This document shows, in pieces, positions 28,936 to 37,766 of a stretch of DNA of 64,000 nucleotides (position 1 is its first letter; each line of letters opens with the position of its first letter). A program made the translations under genes and the position numbers. The notes under the pieces were generated by a model, which saw nothing but the letters and a program-made list of their open reading frames with translations, was not told the DNA's origin and ran no database searches. Source of the DNA: Aquimarina sp. AU58 (GTDB lineage: Bacteria; Bacteroidota; Bacteroidia; Flavobacteriales; Flavobacteriaceae); NCBI RefSeq assembly GCF_900312745.1, contig NZ_OMPD01000006.1:1-64000 (forward strand), in the 5' to 3' direction.

Positions 28936-29448
28936 TTATATTGTTAGTTCGTTTTCTTCCTGTAATTGAACTCCTTGTTTAAATATAGTTGCAATAAAAA
29001 AAGCAAAAATACCTAATATGATATGTAAAAAGACTGCATAAAAGTCATTAAAATTACCTCCTTGAAAAATAAGTAACTGAATACTAACATATAGTACGGG
29101 AAAGAATAAATTTATAATTGTAAAATAAGTTAAATGCTTTATCGCATTTTTTGAAAATAGAATTTCTGCTTTAAAAGTTTTAAAAACAAGTGATAAGACA
29201 TAGAAAAATGATGCGTAAAATAGGAAGAACATAATAATCGACAAAAGTGTATTGATTTCATATGCTCCTTTTATTACCGAATCGGTAAAAGGAATTTTAA
29301 TCTGAAAATTATGATCAGAGATATTCAGAAAAGAATTACTTATCATGGCAAATACAATAAATAATAGAAAAATCCCGTACCCAATAGTAGTCACTCTGGT
29401 CAAATAAAATAATAGAGTCGATAATGATTTTTTTCCGAACATTTTCAT
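28936..29448 (-). CDS. DUF2975 membrane protein
   Basis: A 170-residue protein with four transmembrane helices (about 15-33, 65-85, 105-125 and 140-160). It ends GIFAFFIATIFKQGVQLQEENELTI; the FKxGxxLQEENELTI end is the hallmark of DUF2975. It lies between a second DUF2975 gene and the XRE gene with two-base gaps. Function unknown; the pairing with a tiny XRE regulator is conserved and suggests a membrane signalling unit. Confidence 0.8.
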   Translation of the reverse strand: MKMFGKKSLSTLLFYLTRVTTIGYGIFLLFIVFAMISNSFLNISDHNFQIKIPFTDSVIKGAYEINTLLSIIMFFLFYASFFYVLSLVFKTFKAEILFSKNAIKHLTYFTIINLFFPVLYVSIQLLIFQGGNFNDFYAVFLHIILGIFAFFIATIFKQGVQLQEENELTI

Positions 29449-29450
29449 AA

Positions 29451-29972
29451 TTATATTGTTAATTCGTTTTCAGATTGAATTTCAATACCTCGTTTAAAAA
29501 TCAATGCAATGATGAATATAATTCCGGCCATAAAAAGGAATTCTGAGCTTCCGAAATCGTGTTCAAAAATAACCCCTTTTTTTAATAACCTTTTGCTATA
29601 TCTGGTTGCAAAATATGCTAATAAACCTATCCATAATGAAACGTAACTAATACTAGAAATTAGATGCGCTACTGCAGGAGTAAATGGTTTATCAAAATCA
29701 ATCTTTGAAAAAATTTTAATTACCAAATAAAACATATAGGCCTTAAAGGCTAGTATGGAAACAATTAGTGATAGAAGCATGATATAATACTGAATAGAAA
29801 AGTTATAAAGATTGGATAAATCTAAACCTAGATATAAATTTTCTGCAGCTTCTTCATTTACAAAAAGACTTAGTGTACTCGAAATAAGTATTGCTCCCAA
29901 TTTAATACATAAACCAATGAATATAACCCAGGATATTATTTTCATTGCACTTAAAACTTGTTTTGTTTTCAT
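29451..29972 (-). CDS. DUF2975 membrane protein (paralogue)
   Basis: A 173-residue protein with four transmembrane helices and the C-terminal FKRGIEIQSENELTI that marks the family. It is a diverged tandem copy of the gene at 28936-29448 and is the first gene of the three-gene operon. The start codon lies next to the left arm of a long inverted repeat, so repressor binding there would block expression directly. Confidence 0.8.
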   Translation of the reverse strand: MKTKQVLSAMKIISWVIFIGLCIKLGAILISSTLSLFVNEEAAENLYLGLDLSNLYNFSIQYYIMLLSLIVSILAFKAYMFYLVIKIFSKIDFDKPFTPAVAHLISSISYVSLWIGLLAYFATRYSKRLLKKGVIFEHDFGSSEFLFMAGIIFIIALIFKRGIEIQSENELTI

Positions 29973-29976
29973 TTTT

Positions 29977-30026
29977 ATTATCGTTTATCGATAACAAATA
30001 TATGAAAATTATTGATAAACGATAAT
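29977..30026. promoter_or_regulatory. Inverted-repeat operator of the DUF2975-XRE operon
   Basis: ATTATCGTTTATCGATAA at 29977-29994 is mirrored by TTATTGATAAACGATAAT at 30009-30026, differing at one base, with a 14-bp spacer. It begins four bases upstream of the first ATG of the operon. Two HTH dimers could bind; the XRE protein of the same operon is the natural candidate. Confidence 0.7.
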
Positions 30027-30082
30027 TTTTATTAAAAAACTTATTTTTTAATTTTTGGTTTTAGCTTTCTAAAACCTCGTGG

Positions 30083-30090
30083 TATCTTTG
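30083..30090 (+). promoter_or_regulatory. -7 box TATCTTTG before the bioF remnant
   Basis: TATCTTTG fits TAnnTTTG and ends four bases before the ATG of the bioF-like remnant, with GAAA following the box as at the true bioF promoter (TATTTTTG then GAAA). Confidence 0.4.
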
Positions 30091-30094
30091 AAAC

Positions 30095-30200
30095 ATGATT
30101 TCCAGAAAGCTAAAGCAAAAACTAGATAATCGTATTGAAAACAATTCTCTTCATTTAGTAAGCAATAACACTCCTTAAAAGTATCGATTTTACAATCTTT
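30095..30200 (+). pseudogene. 5' remnant resembling bioF
   Basis: A 27-codon ORF, MISRKLKQKLDNRIENNS then LHLVSNNTP and TAA. It lines up with the start of BioF at 34051 (FPEKLHKKFKNREKSNALRKLS): KL, K, NR, N, L and S coincide in register. After the stop, a one-base shift gives SIDFT, matching LIDFS of BioF. The rest of the gene is gone. The region up to the tricorn gene at 30309 holds nothing else. I read it as a decayed bioF 5' end; the match is short, so chance is not excluded. Confidence 0.45.
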
Positions 30201-30308
30201 ATAACAAAGAATGTTTTTAGGAATTTAGAATTTGATTAACAAACTTTTTCCACAAAAACTGTATTTTCACAGGGGTTTTTATATTCAAAATTATTTATCA
30301 TATAAATC

Positions 30309-33300
30309 ATGAAAAAACTAAATTCTGCACTTACTTTTATTCTATTTATTTTATTTTTTATTCCATTTCAATTGTTCTCTATCGATCCAATAGATACAAG
30401 AATGATGATGCAGCCTGCCATAGGAAAAAATCATATTGCATTTATATATGCAGATGATTTGTGGGTTGCCAATTTAGATGGGTCACAACCAAAAAGACTT
30501 ACCATAGATAAAGGTATTGAATCCAATCCTGTCTTTTCTCCTGATGGGCAATCTATAGCATTCAGCGCTGAATATGATGGTAACATAGATGTTTTTATCA
30601 TTTCAACAAATGGAGGGATACCGAAAAGGCTTACTTGGCACCCTGTTCGAGATTTTACACTTGGTTTTTCTCCTGATGGAAAATCAGTTTTATTCAATTC
30701 ACAAAGAGCAGTTCATACCAATAGGTATTCAAAATTATATCAAGTTTCTATTGATGGTGGTTTTGCTAAAGAATTAGAGATTCCTAATGCTTGGCATGCA
30801 ACATATTCTCCAGACGGTAAAAATATGGCTTATACCCCAATTCGTGGGCGTTTTCATCAATGGAAAAATTACCGTGGAGGAACAACTGCTAATATTTGGT
30901 TGTTCTCTTTCAACGATAAATCTATTGTTAAGATTCCACAACCAAAAGGAGGTAGCAATGATGTGCAACCTATGTGGAAAGGAGATAAAGTATTTTTCTT
31001 AAGCGATAGAAATGGAGAGTTTAATCTATTTTCCTATAATACCTCATCTAAAGCAATAAATCAACTTACACAATTCAATGATTTCCCAATAACAAATGCT
31101 AAACTTGGTTCTGATAAAATTATTTTTGAACAAGCGGGGTATCTTCATTTATATAATATTGTACAACAAAAATCAACCAAGCTAAAGATCGGTATTGCTA
31201 CAGATTTATTAGAGCTACGTGAACGCTACATTAAAGGAAATAGATATATTCGTTCTGCAGATATATCACCTTCAGGAAAAAGAGTTGTATTTGATTATAG
31301 AGGTGAAATCATTACTGTACCTGAAAATAAAGGAAACTCTAGAAATATTACATTAAGTCCCGGTGATCATGAAAAATATCCAGCTTGGTCACCTGATGGT
31401 AAACAAATCGCATATTTCTCTGATGCTTCTGGTGAATATGAGTTATATATCAAACCTCAAGATGGAAAAGGAGAACCTAAGAAATATAAATTATCAGGAA
31501 CAGGGTTTTATGCGCATACTACTTGGTCTCCTGATAGTAAAAAAATTAGTTTTTCAGATAATGGCCGAAACCTATACATTTTAGATATCGTATCAAAAAA
31601 AATTACTAAAATAGCTAATGACGAATACTATTTTCCCGGTGCATTCAGAAATCTATTTGGAGATTGGTCTTCAGACTCTAATTGGATTGTATACTCTAAA
31701 ATAATTGACAGTAATTTTGAACAAGTATTCCTTTATTCCATTAAAGATTCTAAATCTTATCCAGTATCCGATGGATTAAGTAATGCCAGTAACCCTGTTT
31801 TTGATCCCAGTGGAAAATACTTATATTTTTTCGCTTCAACAGATGCCGGCCCTGTAGTTAACTGGTTTGATCAATCAAACCAAGATATGTCTCTGACGAA
31901 TTCAATTTATTTAGCAACGCTGAAAAAAGATATCATCTCGCCATTTGCAAAAGAAAGTGATGAAGAAGAACCAAAAAAAGATGAGAAAGAAGAATCTACT
32001 AAAGATAAAAAAGACGCAGAAAAAGAAAAGAGCAATCCTAAAGAACCTTTACAGATAGATATTGATGGAATTCAAAATAGAATTATTGATCTTCCTATAA
32101 AAGGTGGAAATTATTATGGTTTAAATTCAGGAGAAGATGATAAAATATTATACATATCATTTAATAATAATGATTCTGAAGAGCCCTCAAAACTACATCA
32201 ATATGACCTAAAAGAAAGAAAAGATGAAGAAGTTATGGAATTAGATAATTACGTAATTTCTTCTGATGGTAAAAAAATGCTTTACAATAAAGGTAATAAA
32301 TGGGGGGTTGCCGAAACTGGCAAAAAACCAAAAAATGGCAAAGGTGTTTTAAACATCAATGATATTCAGGTAAAAATAAACCCTACTAAGGAATGGGAGA
32401 ACATTTTTGAGGAAGCATGGCGAATCAATAGAGATTATTTCTATGATCCAGGCATGCACGGATCAGACTGGAAAGGCATGAAAGAGAAATACTCACAGTT
32501 TTTACCACATTTGTCTTCTAGAAATGATTTAAATCGAGTAATCCAATGGATGTGTAGTGAATTATCTGTAGGACACCATCGTTTACAAGGAAGAGGAGAT
32601 CGATTGAATATCCCTAAACAAATACCTGGGGGACTTCTGGGAGCAGATTATGAAATTGTCAATAACAAATATCGATTTAAAAAAATATATGGCGGCCTCA
32701 ACTGGAATCCAGAACTTAGATCTCCTCTAACAGAACCTGGTGTTCAAGTTAAAGAAGGAGATTATTTACTAGCTGTAAACGGAAAGAATATAAATAGTAA
32801 TGATAATTTATTTAGCTTTTTTGAAAACACAGCAGACAAAATAATTGAGCTAACTGTAGGACCAAACTCAGACAATAAAGACTCTAGAGTGATTAAAACA
32901 ACCCCAATAACAAGCGAATACAGATTAAGAAATCGGGATTGGGTTGAGAGTAATCTAAAAAAAGTTCACGAAGCCACTAATGGACAGGTTGCCTATGTAT
33001 ATGTGCCAAATACAGCAACAGCCGGACATGAATATTTTAAAAGATACTTTTTTCCTCAAGCCAATAAAAAAGCTATCATTATCGACGAACGATTCAATGG
33101 TGGAGGTCAGATAGCTGACTATTATATTAATTTATTATTAAACCCATATCAATCTCATTGGAATTTTAGATATGGTAAAGATCTGAAAACTCCAAGCGCT
33201 TCTATTCAGGGCCCTAAAGTCATGCTTATTGATGAAACTGCAGGATCTGGAGGTGATATGTTGCCATGGATGTTCAGAAAATTTAAGGTAGGCCAACTTG

Positions 33301-33587
33301 TCGGTAAGCGAACCTGGGGAGGTTTAGTTGGGATATTAGGATTTCCAGAATTTATTGATGGCGCTAGTGTAACTGCTCCTAATGTTGCCATCTGGACAGA
33401 AGATGGATTTATAGTAGAAAATGTGGGAGTTGCTCCAGATATTGAAGTTGAGCAATTACCTTCAGAAGTTATTAAAGGAAATGACCCTCAACTAGAAAAA
33501 GCAATTGAAATAGTATTAAAGGAGTTACAAAACAATCCTCCTAAAAAACAAGTACGACCTCCTTACCCTAAAAGAGCACGTAATTAA
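30309..33587 (+). CDS. Tricorn-type S41 protease with beta-propeller, PDZ and tail-specific protease domains
   Basis: A 1092-residue exported protease. A signal peptide (about residues 1-25) is followed by two WD40/TolB-like propeller regions with repeated SPDG blocks (FSPDGQSIAFSAEYDG; WSPDGKQIAYFSDASGEYELY; WSPDSKKISFSDNGRNLYILD). A Lys/Glu-rich linker lies near 550-580. The C-terminal half has the C1 helical region, a PDZ domain (LLAVNGKNINSNDN) and the S41 catalytic domain with GHHRLQGRG (His), DERFNGGGQIADYYI and DETAGSGGDMLPWMF, where the Ser of GSGGD is the nucleophile. It degrades peptides, here probably in the periplasm. It stands alone with a strong terminator. Confidence 0.92.
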   Translation: MKKLNSALTFILFILFFIPFQLFSIDPIDTRMMMQPAIGKNHIAFIYADDLWVANLDGSQPKRLTIDKGIESNPVFSPDGQSIAFSAEYDGNIDVFIISTNGGIPKRLTWHPVRDFTLGFSPDGKSVLFNSQRAVHTNRYSKLYQVSIDGGFAKELEIPNAWHATYSPDGKNMAYTPIRGRFHQWKNYRGGTTANIWLFSFNDKSIVKIPQPKGGSNDVQPMWKGDKVFFLSDRNGEFNLFSYNTSSKAINQLTQFNDFPITNAKLGSDKIIFEQAGYLHLYNIVQQKSTKLKIGIATDLLELRERYIKGNRYIRSADISPSGKRVVFDYRGEIITVPENKGNSRNITLSPGDHEKYPAWSPDGKQIAYFSDASGEYELYIKPQDGKGEPKKYKLSGTGFYAHTTWSPDSKKISFSDNGRNLYILDIVSKKITKIANDEYYFPGAFRNLFGDWSSDSNWIVYSKIIDSNFEQVFLYSIKDSKSYPVSDGLSNASNPVFDPSGKYLYFFASTDAGPVVNWFDQSNQDMSLTNSIYLATLKKDIISPFAKESDEEEPKKDEKEESTKDKKDAEKEKSNPKEPLQIDIDGIQNRIIDLPIKGGNYYGLNSGEDDKILYISFNNNDSEEPSKLHQYDLKERKDEEVMELDNYVISSDGKKMLYNKGNKWGVAETGKKPKNGKGVLNINDIQVKINPTKEWENIFEEAWRINRDYFYDPGMHGSDWKGMKEKYSQFLPHLSSRNDLNRVIQWMCSELSVGHHRLQGRGDRLNIPKQIPGGLLGADYEIVNNKYRFKKIYGGLNWNPELRSPLTEPGVQVKEGDYLLAVNGKNINSNDNLFSFFENTADKIIELTVGPNSDNKDSRVIKTTPITSEYRLRNRDWVESNLKKVHEATNGQVAYVYVPNTATAGHEYFKRYFFPQANKKAIIIDERFNGGGQIADYYINLLLNPYQSHWNFRYGKDLKTPSASIQGPKVMLIDETAGSGGDMLPWMFRKFKVGQLVGKRTWGGLVGILGFPEFIDGASVTAPNVAIWTEDGFIVENVGVAPDIEVEQLPSEVIKGNDPQLEKAIEIVLKELQNNPPKKQVRPPYPKRARN

Positions 33588-33648
33588 ACATAGAACAAAT
33601 GCTTAAATAATAATTAGGTGTTTTTAGTTTCTAGTGAATTTTCTTAAT

Positions 33649-33699
33649 GAAGTGATTTAAACTTTTTTCAATTCGTTATTAAAAAGTTTAAATCACTTC
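33649..33699. terminator. Bidirectional terminator after the tricorn gene
   Basis: GAAGTGATTTAAACTTTTT and its exact complement AAAAAGTTTAAATCACTTC form a 19-bp stem around a 13-base loop. T and A tracts inside the stem make it work for both strands. The stop codon of the minus-strand gene lies within the right arm. Confidence 0.8.
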
Positions 33700-34000
33700 A
33701 TTATATCTTTATGATCAGGATATTCATTAGTCAAAATTTCTCTACCAGCCAATTCAAAATCAATAAAATCAAAACCTGTTGATACTATACGTCTTACAAA
33801 CATATAATCATTTTTATTTTTCAGATTAGAAATAAGCCAACAACCTACGAAAACTATCAATTGAGGAAACTTATCTTCTTCAAGATTCACCCCAACTGTA
33901 GCTGATATGTATTCAAATACTATAGAAGTTTCATGAGATATTATATTAAGCCAAAACAGAATGAATAAAACAGTAGTTTTATAGTCAAATTAGTATTCAT
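33693..34000 (-). pseudogene. Small unknown gene, probably frameshifted
   Basis: From a GTG at 33890 the frame gives 65 residues (NLEEDKFPQLIVFVGCWLI, then FVRRIVSTGFDFIDFELAG). The same frame is open further upstream without ATG and encodes VLFILFWLNIISHETSIVFEY. An ATG at 34000 in another frame starts MNTNLTIKLLFYS; a one-base shift near 33975 would join the two into a protein of about 100 residues. I recognise no family. It may be intact with the GTG start or a broken gene. It lies between the tricorn terminator and the bioF promoter, in the segment that separates the bioF remnant from bioF. Confidence 0.35.
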
Positions 34001-34034
34001 TAAAAACCTGACTGCTTGTAAGAAGTATTTGTTT

Positions 34035-34042
34035 TATTTTTG
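34035..34042 (+). promoter_or_regulatory. Promoter of the bioF operon (-7 TATTTTTG)
   Basis: TATTTTTG fits TAnnTTTG, with a TTG at 34016-34018 sixteen bases upstream as a possible -33 element. The bioF ATG follows eight bases after the box, so the leader would be very short. Confidence 0.55.
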
Positions 34043-34050
34043 AAATTATT

Positions 34051-35199
34051 ATGTTATTTCCAGAAAAGCTTCATAAAAAATTTAAGAATAGAGAAAAGAG
34101 TAATGCTCTTCGTAAACTCTCTGAACAAAAGATTCTCATCGATTTCTCGTCTAATGATTACCTGGGATTTACATCATCTAAGACAATTTTTGACGGAGCA
34201 CATCAATTATTGATTAAAAAAACAATACAAAAAAACGGAGCGACAGGTTCTCGTTTGCTTTCTGGAAATCATAAATTATATGTAGAAGCAGAAAAAATGC
34301 TTGCAGATTTTCATAACTCTGAAGAAGCTTTGATTTTTAATTCTGGATATGATGCCAATGTTGGTTTTTTTTCTTCTGTACCTCAACGAGGAGATATTAT
34401 TTTTTATGATGAACTAATACACGCCTCCATTAGAGATGGGATGCAGATGAGTAATGCAAAATCATATAAGTTTAAACACAACGATATAGAAGATCTAAAG
34501 TTTCAGATTGAGCGAAATCAAAAAGAGAGAAGTGATCAAGAAATATATATCGTTACAGAGTCGGTTTTTTCAATGGATGGAGATTGTCCAGACTTAAAAT
34601 CTTTAATAGCATTTTGCCAGAAATATAATTATCACCTTATTGTAGATGAAGCGCATGCGACTGGTGTATTTGGTGATTATGGTGTGGGGCTACTTCAGAA
34701 ATTAGAAGTAGAAAATCAGGTTTTTGCAAGAATCAATACCTTTGGTAAGGCTTTGGGTTGCCATGGAGCGGTTGTTTTAGGATCAAAGGATCTAAAAACA
34801 TACTTAGTCAACTTTTGTAGGAGTTTTATATACACAACTGGATTACCACCACACTCTATTGCAACAATCCAAATGGCGTATGAAGAACTTCAACGTACAC
34901 CTGAAATTGAAAAACTTATTGAAAATATTACTTTTTTTACCCAAGAGCTTGAATCCAAACATCTAACATCAAGATTTATTAAAAGTAATTCTGCAATACA
35001 TTGCTGTATTATTTCGGGTAATGAAAACGTAAAAAAAGTAGCAAACGAAATCCAGAAAAAAGGATTTGATGTCAAGCCAATTTTGTCACCTACCGTGCCA
35101 CAAGGTAAAGAACGATTGCGTTTTTGTTTACATTCTTATAATTCTAAAGAAGAAATCTCGGAAGTCTTAGAACTACTTGCTACTTTTGTAAGCATATGA
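34051..35199 (+). CDS. bioF: 8-amino-7-oxononanoate synthase
   Basis: A 382-residue PLP enzyme that condenses pimeloyl thioester with alanine in biotin synthesis. The family layout is clear: LIDFSSNDYLGF near residue 30, NGATGSRLLSGNH near 68, LIFNSGYDANVG, LIVDEAHATGVFG with the PLP-binding Asp and His, and NTFGKALGCHGAV, which carries the Schiff-base lysine. The end fits the family length. Its TGA overlaps the ATG of the DUF2007 gene (ATGA), so translation of the two is coupled. Confidence 0.93.
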   Translation: MLFPEKLHKKFKNREKSNALRKLSEQKILIDFSSNDYLGFTSSKTIFDGAHQLLIKKTIQKNGATGSRLLSGNHKLYVEAEKMLADFHNSEEALIFNSGYDANVGFFSSVPQRGDIIFYDELIHASIRDGMQMSNAKSYKFKHNDIEDLKFQIERNQKERSDQEIYIVTESVFSMDGDCPDLKSLIAFCQKYNYHLIVDEAHATGVFGDYGVGLLQKLEVENQVFARINTFGKALGCHGAVVLGSKDLKTYLVNFCRSFIYTTGLPPHSIATIQMAYEELQRTPEIEKLIENITFFTQELESKHLTSRFIKSNSAIHCCIISGNENVKKVANEIQKKGFDVKPILSPTVPQGKERLRFCLHSYNSKEEISEVLELLATFVSI

Positions 35200-35597
35200 G
35201 CGAAACATTTAAAACTGTTGCTGTTTTTCAATATTCGGCAGAAGCATTGATCATCAAAGGAAGAATAGAATCAGAAGGAATCCAGGTTTTTACTATGGAT
35301 ATGCATACTATTGATACAGATCCTTTGGTTAGTAACGCCATCGGGGGCGTTAAATTGAGAGTAAAAGCAGAAGACGAACAGAAAGCACTGCAGATTATAG
35401 AAAGTATACAAGAATATGCTATAGATGATCAGGGAGAATCTATTTGTTGCCCAAAATGTAATGGAGAAAAAGTAGTTCTGGATTCAACAATCGATAGCAT
35501 TAAAAGTCTAGTTCTTTTTTTATTGTTTCTATTACCAATTAATCAAAAAACAAAATATAGATGTGAGGACTGTAATCACAAATTTTACTTAAAATGA
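35196..35597 (+). CDS. DUF2007-type protein with C-terminal zinc ribbon
   Basis: A 133-residue protein. The N-terminal 70 residues match putative signal-transducing DUF2007 domains: VAVFQYSAEALIIKGRIESEGIQVF in two parts and GGVKLRVKAEDEQKALQIIES. The C-terminus has CCPKCNGEKV and YRCEDCNHKF, two Cys-x2-Cys knuckles of a zinc ribbon, separated by a short hydrophobic stretch (SLVLFLLFLLPI). It overlaps bioF before it and bioD after it, each by an ATGA, so it is made together with two biotin enzymes. Its role in that pathway is unknown. Confidence 0.75.
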   Translation: MSETFKTVAVFQYSAEALIIKGRIESEGIQVFTMDMHTIDTDPLVSNAIGGVKLRVKAEDEQKALQIIESIQEYAIDDQGESICCPKCNGEKVVLDSTIDSIKSLVLFLLFLLPINQKTKYRCEDCNHKFYLK

Positions 35598-36214
35598 ATA
35601 AAAAGATATTCGTTACAGGGATAGGTACAGAAGTAGGTAAAACTATAGCTTCGGCAATTGTGGTTGAGGCATTGCAGGCTGATTACTTTAAACCAATACA
35701 GGCAGGAGATTTAGAATATTCGGATACCGATAAAGTACAAGAATTGGTGTCTAATTCGAAATCTAAGTTTCACAGCAATAGCTATGCCTTAAAAACCCCG
35801 ATGAGCCCGCATGCTGCAGCAGAAATTGATCAGGTTTCTATTGAAATCGATAAAATAACACTCCCCAAAACCAATAATGATTTGGTTATTGAAGGTGCCG
35901 GAGGATTATTGGTGCCATTAAATAATAACAATACCATCCTGGATCTAATACATTCTGATTACCACGTTATCGTAGTTTCCAGGCATTATTTAGGAAGTAT
36001 TAATCATACCTTAATGACCATTCAGATTTTAAAAGAAAAAGGATTTAAGGTGTCTATTATTTTTAATGGGGCAGCACATAAAACTACCGAAAGTATCATA
36101 AAAAAAATGACAGGAGCCCCAGTTATAGGAAGAATTGACAATGAACCTTATTTTGATAAAATGGTAGTTTCAGAATATGCAGAACTGTTTAGAGATCAAT
36201 TAAAATCACTTTAA
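35594..36214 (+). CDS. bioD: Dethiobiotin synthetase
   Basis: A 206-residue ATP-dependent carboxylase that closes the ureido ring of dethiobiotin. The P-loop is FVTGIGTEVGKT at residues 5-16, followed by FKPIQAGD (Lys and substrate-binding region), SPHAAAEID and the strand DLVIEGAGGLLVPL. Length is slightly short of the E. coli enzyme (225) but the fold is complete. It overlaps the upstream gene by ATGA; bioA follows after 42 bp containing a perfect palindrome. Confidence 0.95.
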   Translation: MNKKIFVTGIGTEVGKTIASAIVVEALQADYFKPIQAGDLEYSDTDKVQELVSNSKSKFHSNSYALKTPMSPHAAAEIDQVSIEIDKITLPKTNNDLVIEGAGGLLVPLNNNNTILDLIHSDYHVIVVSRHYLGSINHTLMTIQILKEKGFKVSIIFNGAAHKTTESIIKKMTGAPVIGRIDNEPYFDKMVVSEYAELFRDQLKSL

Positions 36215-36231
36215 TATTCACTAAAAAATAT

Positions 36232-36249
36232 TCGCTTCCGCGGAAGCGA
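36232..36249. repeat. Perfect 18-bp palindrome between bioD and bioA
   Basis: TCGCTTCCGCGGAAGCGA is its own reverse complement. It fills much of the 42-bp bioD-bioA spacer. Similar CGCTTNCGCGNAAGCG palindromes are, as I recall, dispersed in flavobacterial genomes; it could stall or stabilise the operon mRNA. Confidence 0.55.
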
Positions 36250-36256
36250 CACCTAT

Positions 36257-37522
36257 ATGACTTTAAAAGAAAGAGATAAAAAACATCTTTGGCATCCGCT
36301 CACCCAGCATAAAATACATCCCGAAGCATTACCAATTATAAAAGCAAAAGGAGCTTTGCTTTATGATGAAGATGAGAATATATATATTGATGGGATTGCA
36401 TCTTGGTATACTGCGATGTATGGTCATTGCAATGATTATATTTTGAAGAAAGTACAACATCAGATGCAGCAGCTGGATCAGATTGTATTTGCAGGTTTTA
36501 CACATGAGCCCGCTATAAAATTATCTGAAGAATTAATCAAAATATTACCAGATAATCAGGAAAAGATATTCTTTTCAGATAATGGTTCTACTGCCAATGA
36601 AGTAGGAATTAAAATGGCACTACAATACCATTTTAATAGAGGTGAAAAAAGAAACACAATTATCGCTTTTGAAGATGGTTTTCATGGGGATACTTTTGGA
36701 GCGATGTCTGCCTCGGGATTATCGGTTTATAATGGTCCTTTTGAAGATTTTTTTATAAATGTTAAACGTATTCCTACTCCAAATTTTGAAAATATTGATA
36801 GCGTTATAAAAGAATTACAAGAATGTATTGCAACTCATGAAGTAGCTGCTTTTATATATGAGCCACTGGTACAGGGTGCCAATACAATGCATATGTACGA
36901 AGCGAGATATCTGGATCAAATTCTTACTATCTGTAAAGACAATACTATTATTACCATTGCAGATGAGGTAATGACAGGTTTCGGAAAAACCGGAAAAACA
37001 TTTGCTTCTGATCATATAGAAACCAAACCAGATATTATTTCGATGTCTAAATCTTTAACAGCAGGATTCGTACCTATGGCAATAACAAGCTGTACTCAGG
37101 AAATCTACGATGCCTTTCTTGATGATTCTATTGGTAAAGCCTTTTTTCATGCGCATACCTATTCTGCCAATCCTATCGCTTGCTCAGTAGCCCTTGCGGC
37201 GATAGAGCTGTTAGAAAGCGAAGAAATCCAAAATAATATAAACAGAATAACAATGTCTCATAAGGATTTTGATGCTAAAATCAAAAACCACCCAAAAATT
37301 AAAAAAACCAGGCAAACAGGAGTGATTTACGCTCTGGATCTAGATATCGAAATGGATCGTTATGGTAAAAAGCGCTATGAAATATTTGACCATTTTATGA
37401 AAAACGGTGTAGCATTAAGACCATTGGGAAGCACAGTTTATGTTCTCCCCCCGTATGTAATTACCCAGGAACAGTTACAGAAAGTGTATGATACTATTGT
37501 CGAGTTATTAGAGAGTGTTTAG
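36257..37522 (+). CDS. bioA: Adenosylmethionine-8-amino-7-oxononanoate aminotransferase
   Basis: A 421-residue PLP transaminase of class III making 7,8-diaminononanoate. It begins RDKKHLWHPLTQHK, the typical BioA opening with the WHP motif, followed by YIDGIASWYTAMYGHCN, FFSDNGSTANEVGIKMALQY, EDGFHGDTFGAMSASG, a metal-free PLP pocket ITIADEVMTGFGKTG, and the Schiff-base Lys in DIISMSKSLTAGFVPMA. Complete and of normal length. It ends the bioF-DUF2007-bioD-bioA operon. Confidence 0.96.
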   Translation: MTLKERDKKHLWHPLTQHKIHPEALPIIKAKGALLYDEDENIYIDGIASWYTAMYGHCNDYILKKVQHQMQQLDQIVFAGFTHEPAIKLSEELIKILPDNQEKIFFSDNGSTANEVGIKMALQYHFNRGEKRNTIIAFEDGFHGDTFGAMSASGLSVYNGPFEDFFINVKRIPTPNFENIDSVIKELQECIATHEVAAFIYEPLVQGANTMHMYEARYLDQILTICKDNTIITIADEVMTGFGKTGKTFASDHIETKPDIISMSKSLTAGFVPMAITSCTQEIYDAFLDDSIGKAFFHAHTYSANPIACSVALAAIELLESEEIQNNINRITMSHKDFDAKIKNHPKIKKTRQTGVIYALDLDIEMDRYGKKRYEIFDHFMKNGVALRPLGSTVYVLPPYVITQEQLQKVYDTIVELLESV

Positions 37523-37556
37523 ATATTGAATTGTTAAACCTAATTATAAAAATTAA

Positions 37557-37766
37557 AAGAATTCCTTTAGTTTTTATAGTTGTATATCCTTCCTGTTATC
37601 CATACTTGGTATAATAACCCTTTTTTCAGGGTGTAAAAACATAAATGTTATTTTTAGTTTTGAAACTACGTTAAATAAAATTTTAAATTCTAATGAAATT
37701 GCCCTTGCCGAAACTCGGGACAAACAATTAAAGGGAAGGGAAATTTTAATACAAAAAAATAAATGA
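37557..37766 (+). pseudogene. Possible small lipoprotein ORF without a standard start codon
   Basis: The frame is open from 37557 to a TGA at 37764-37766 and encodes FLLSILGIITLFSGCKN with a lipobox (LFSGC), then about 45 residues ending KGREILIQKNK. Neither ATG, GTG nor TTG is present in frame upstream of the lipobox. The TGA overlaps the ATG of the next gene (ATGA), which is the signature of a real coupled gene. It may use a rare start, be frameshifted at the N-terminus, or be a remnant. No family recognised. Confidence 0.3.
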
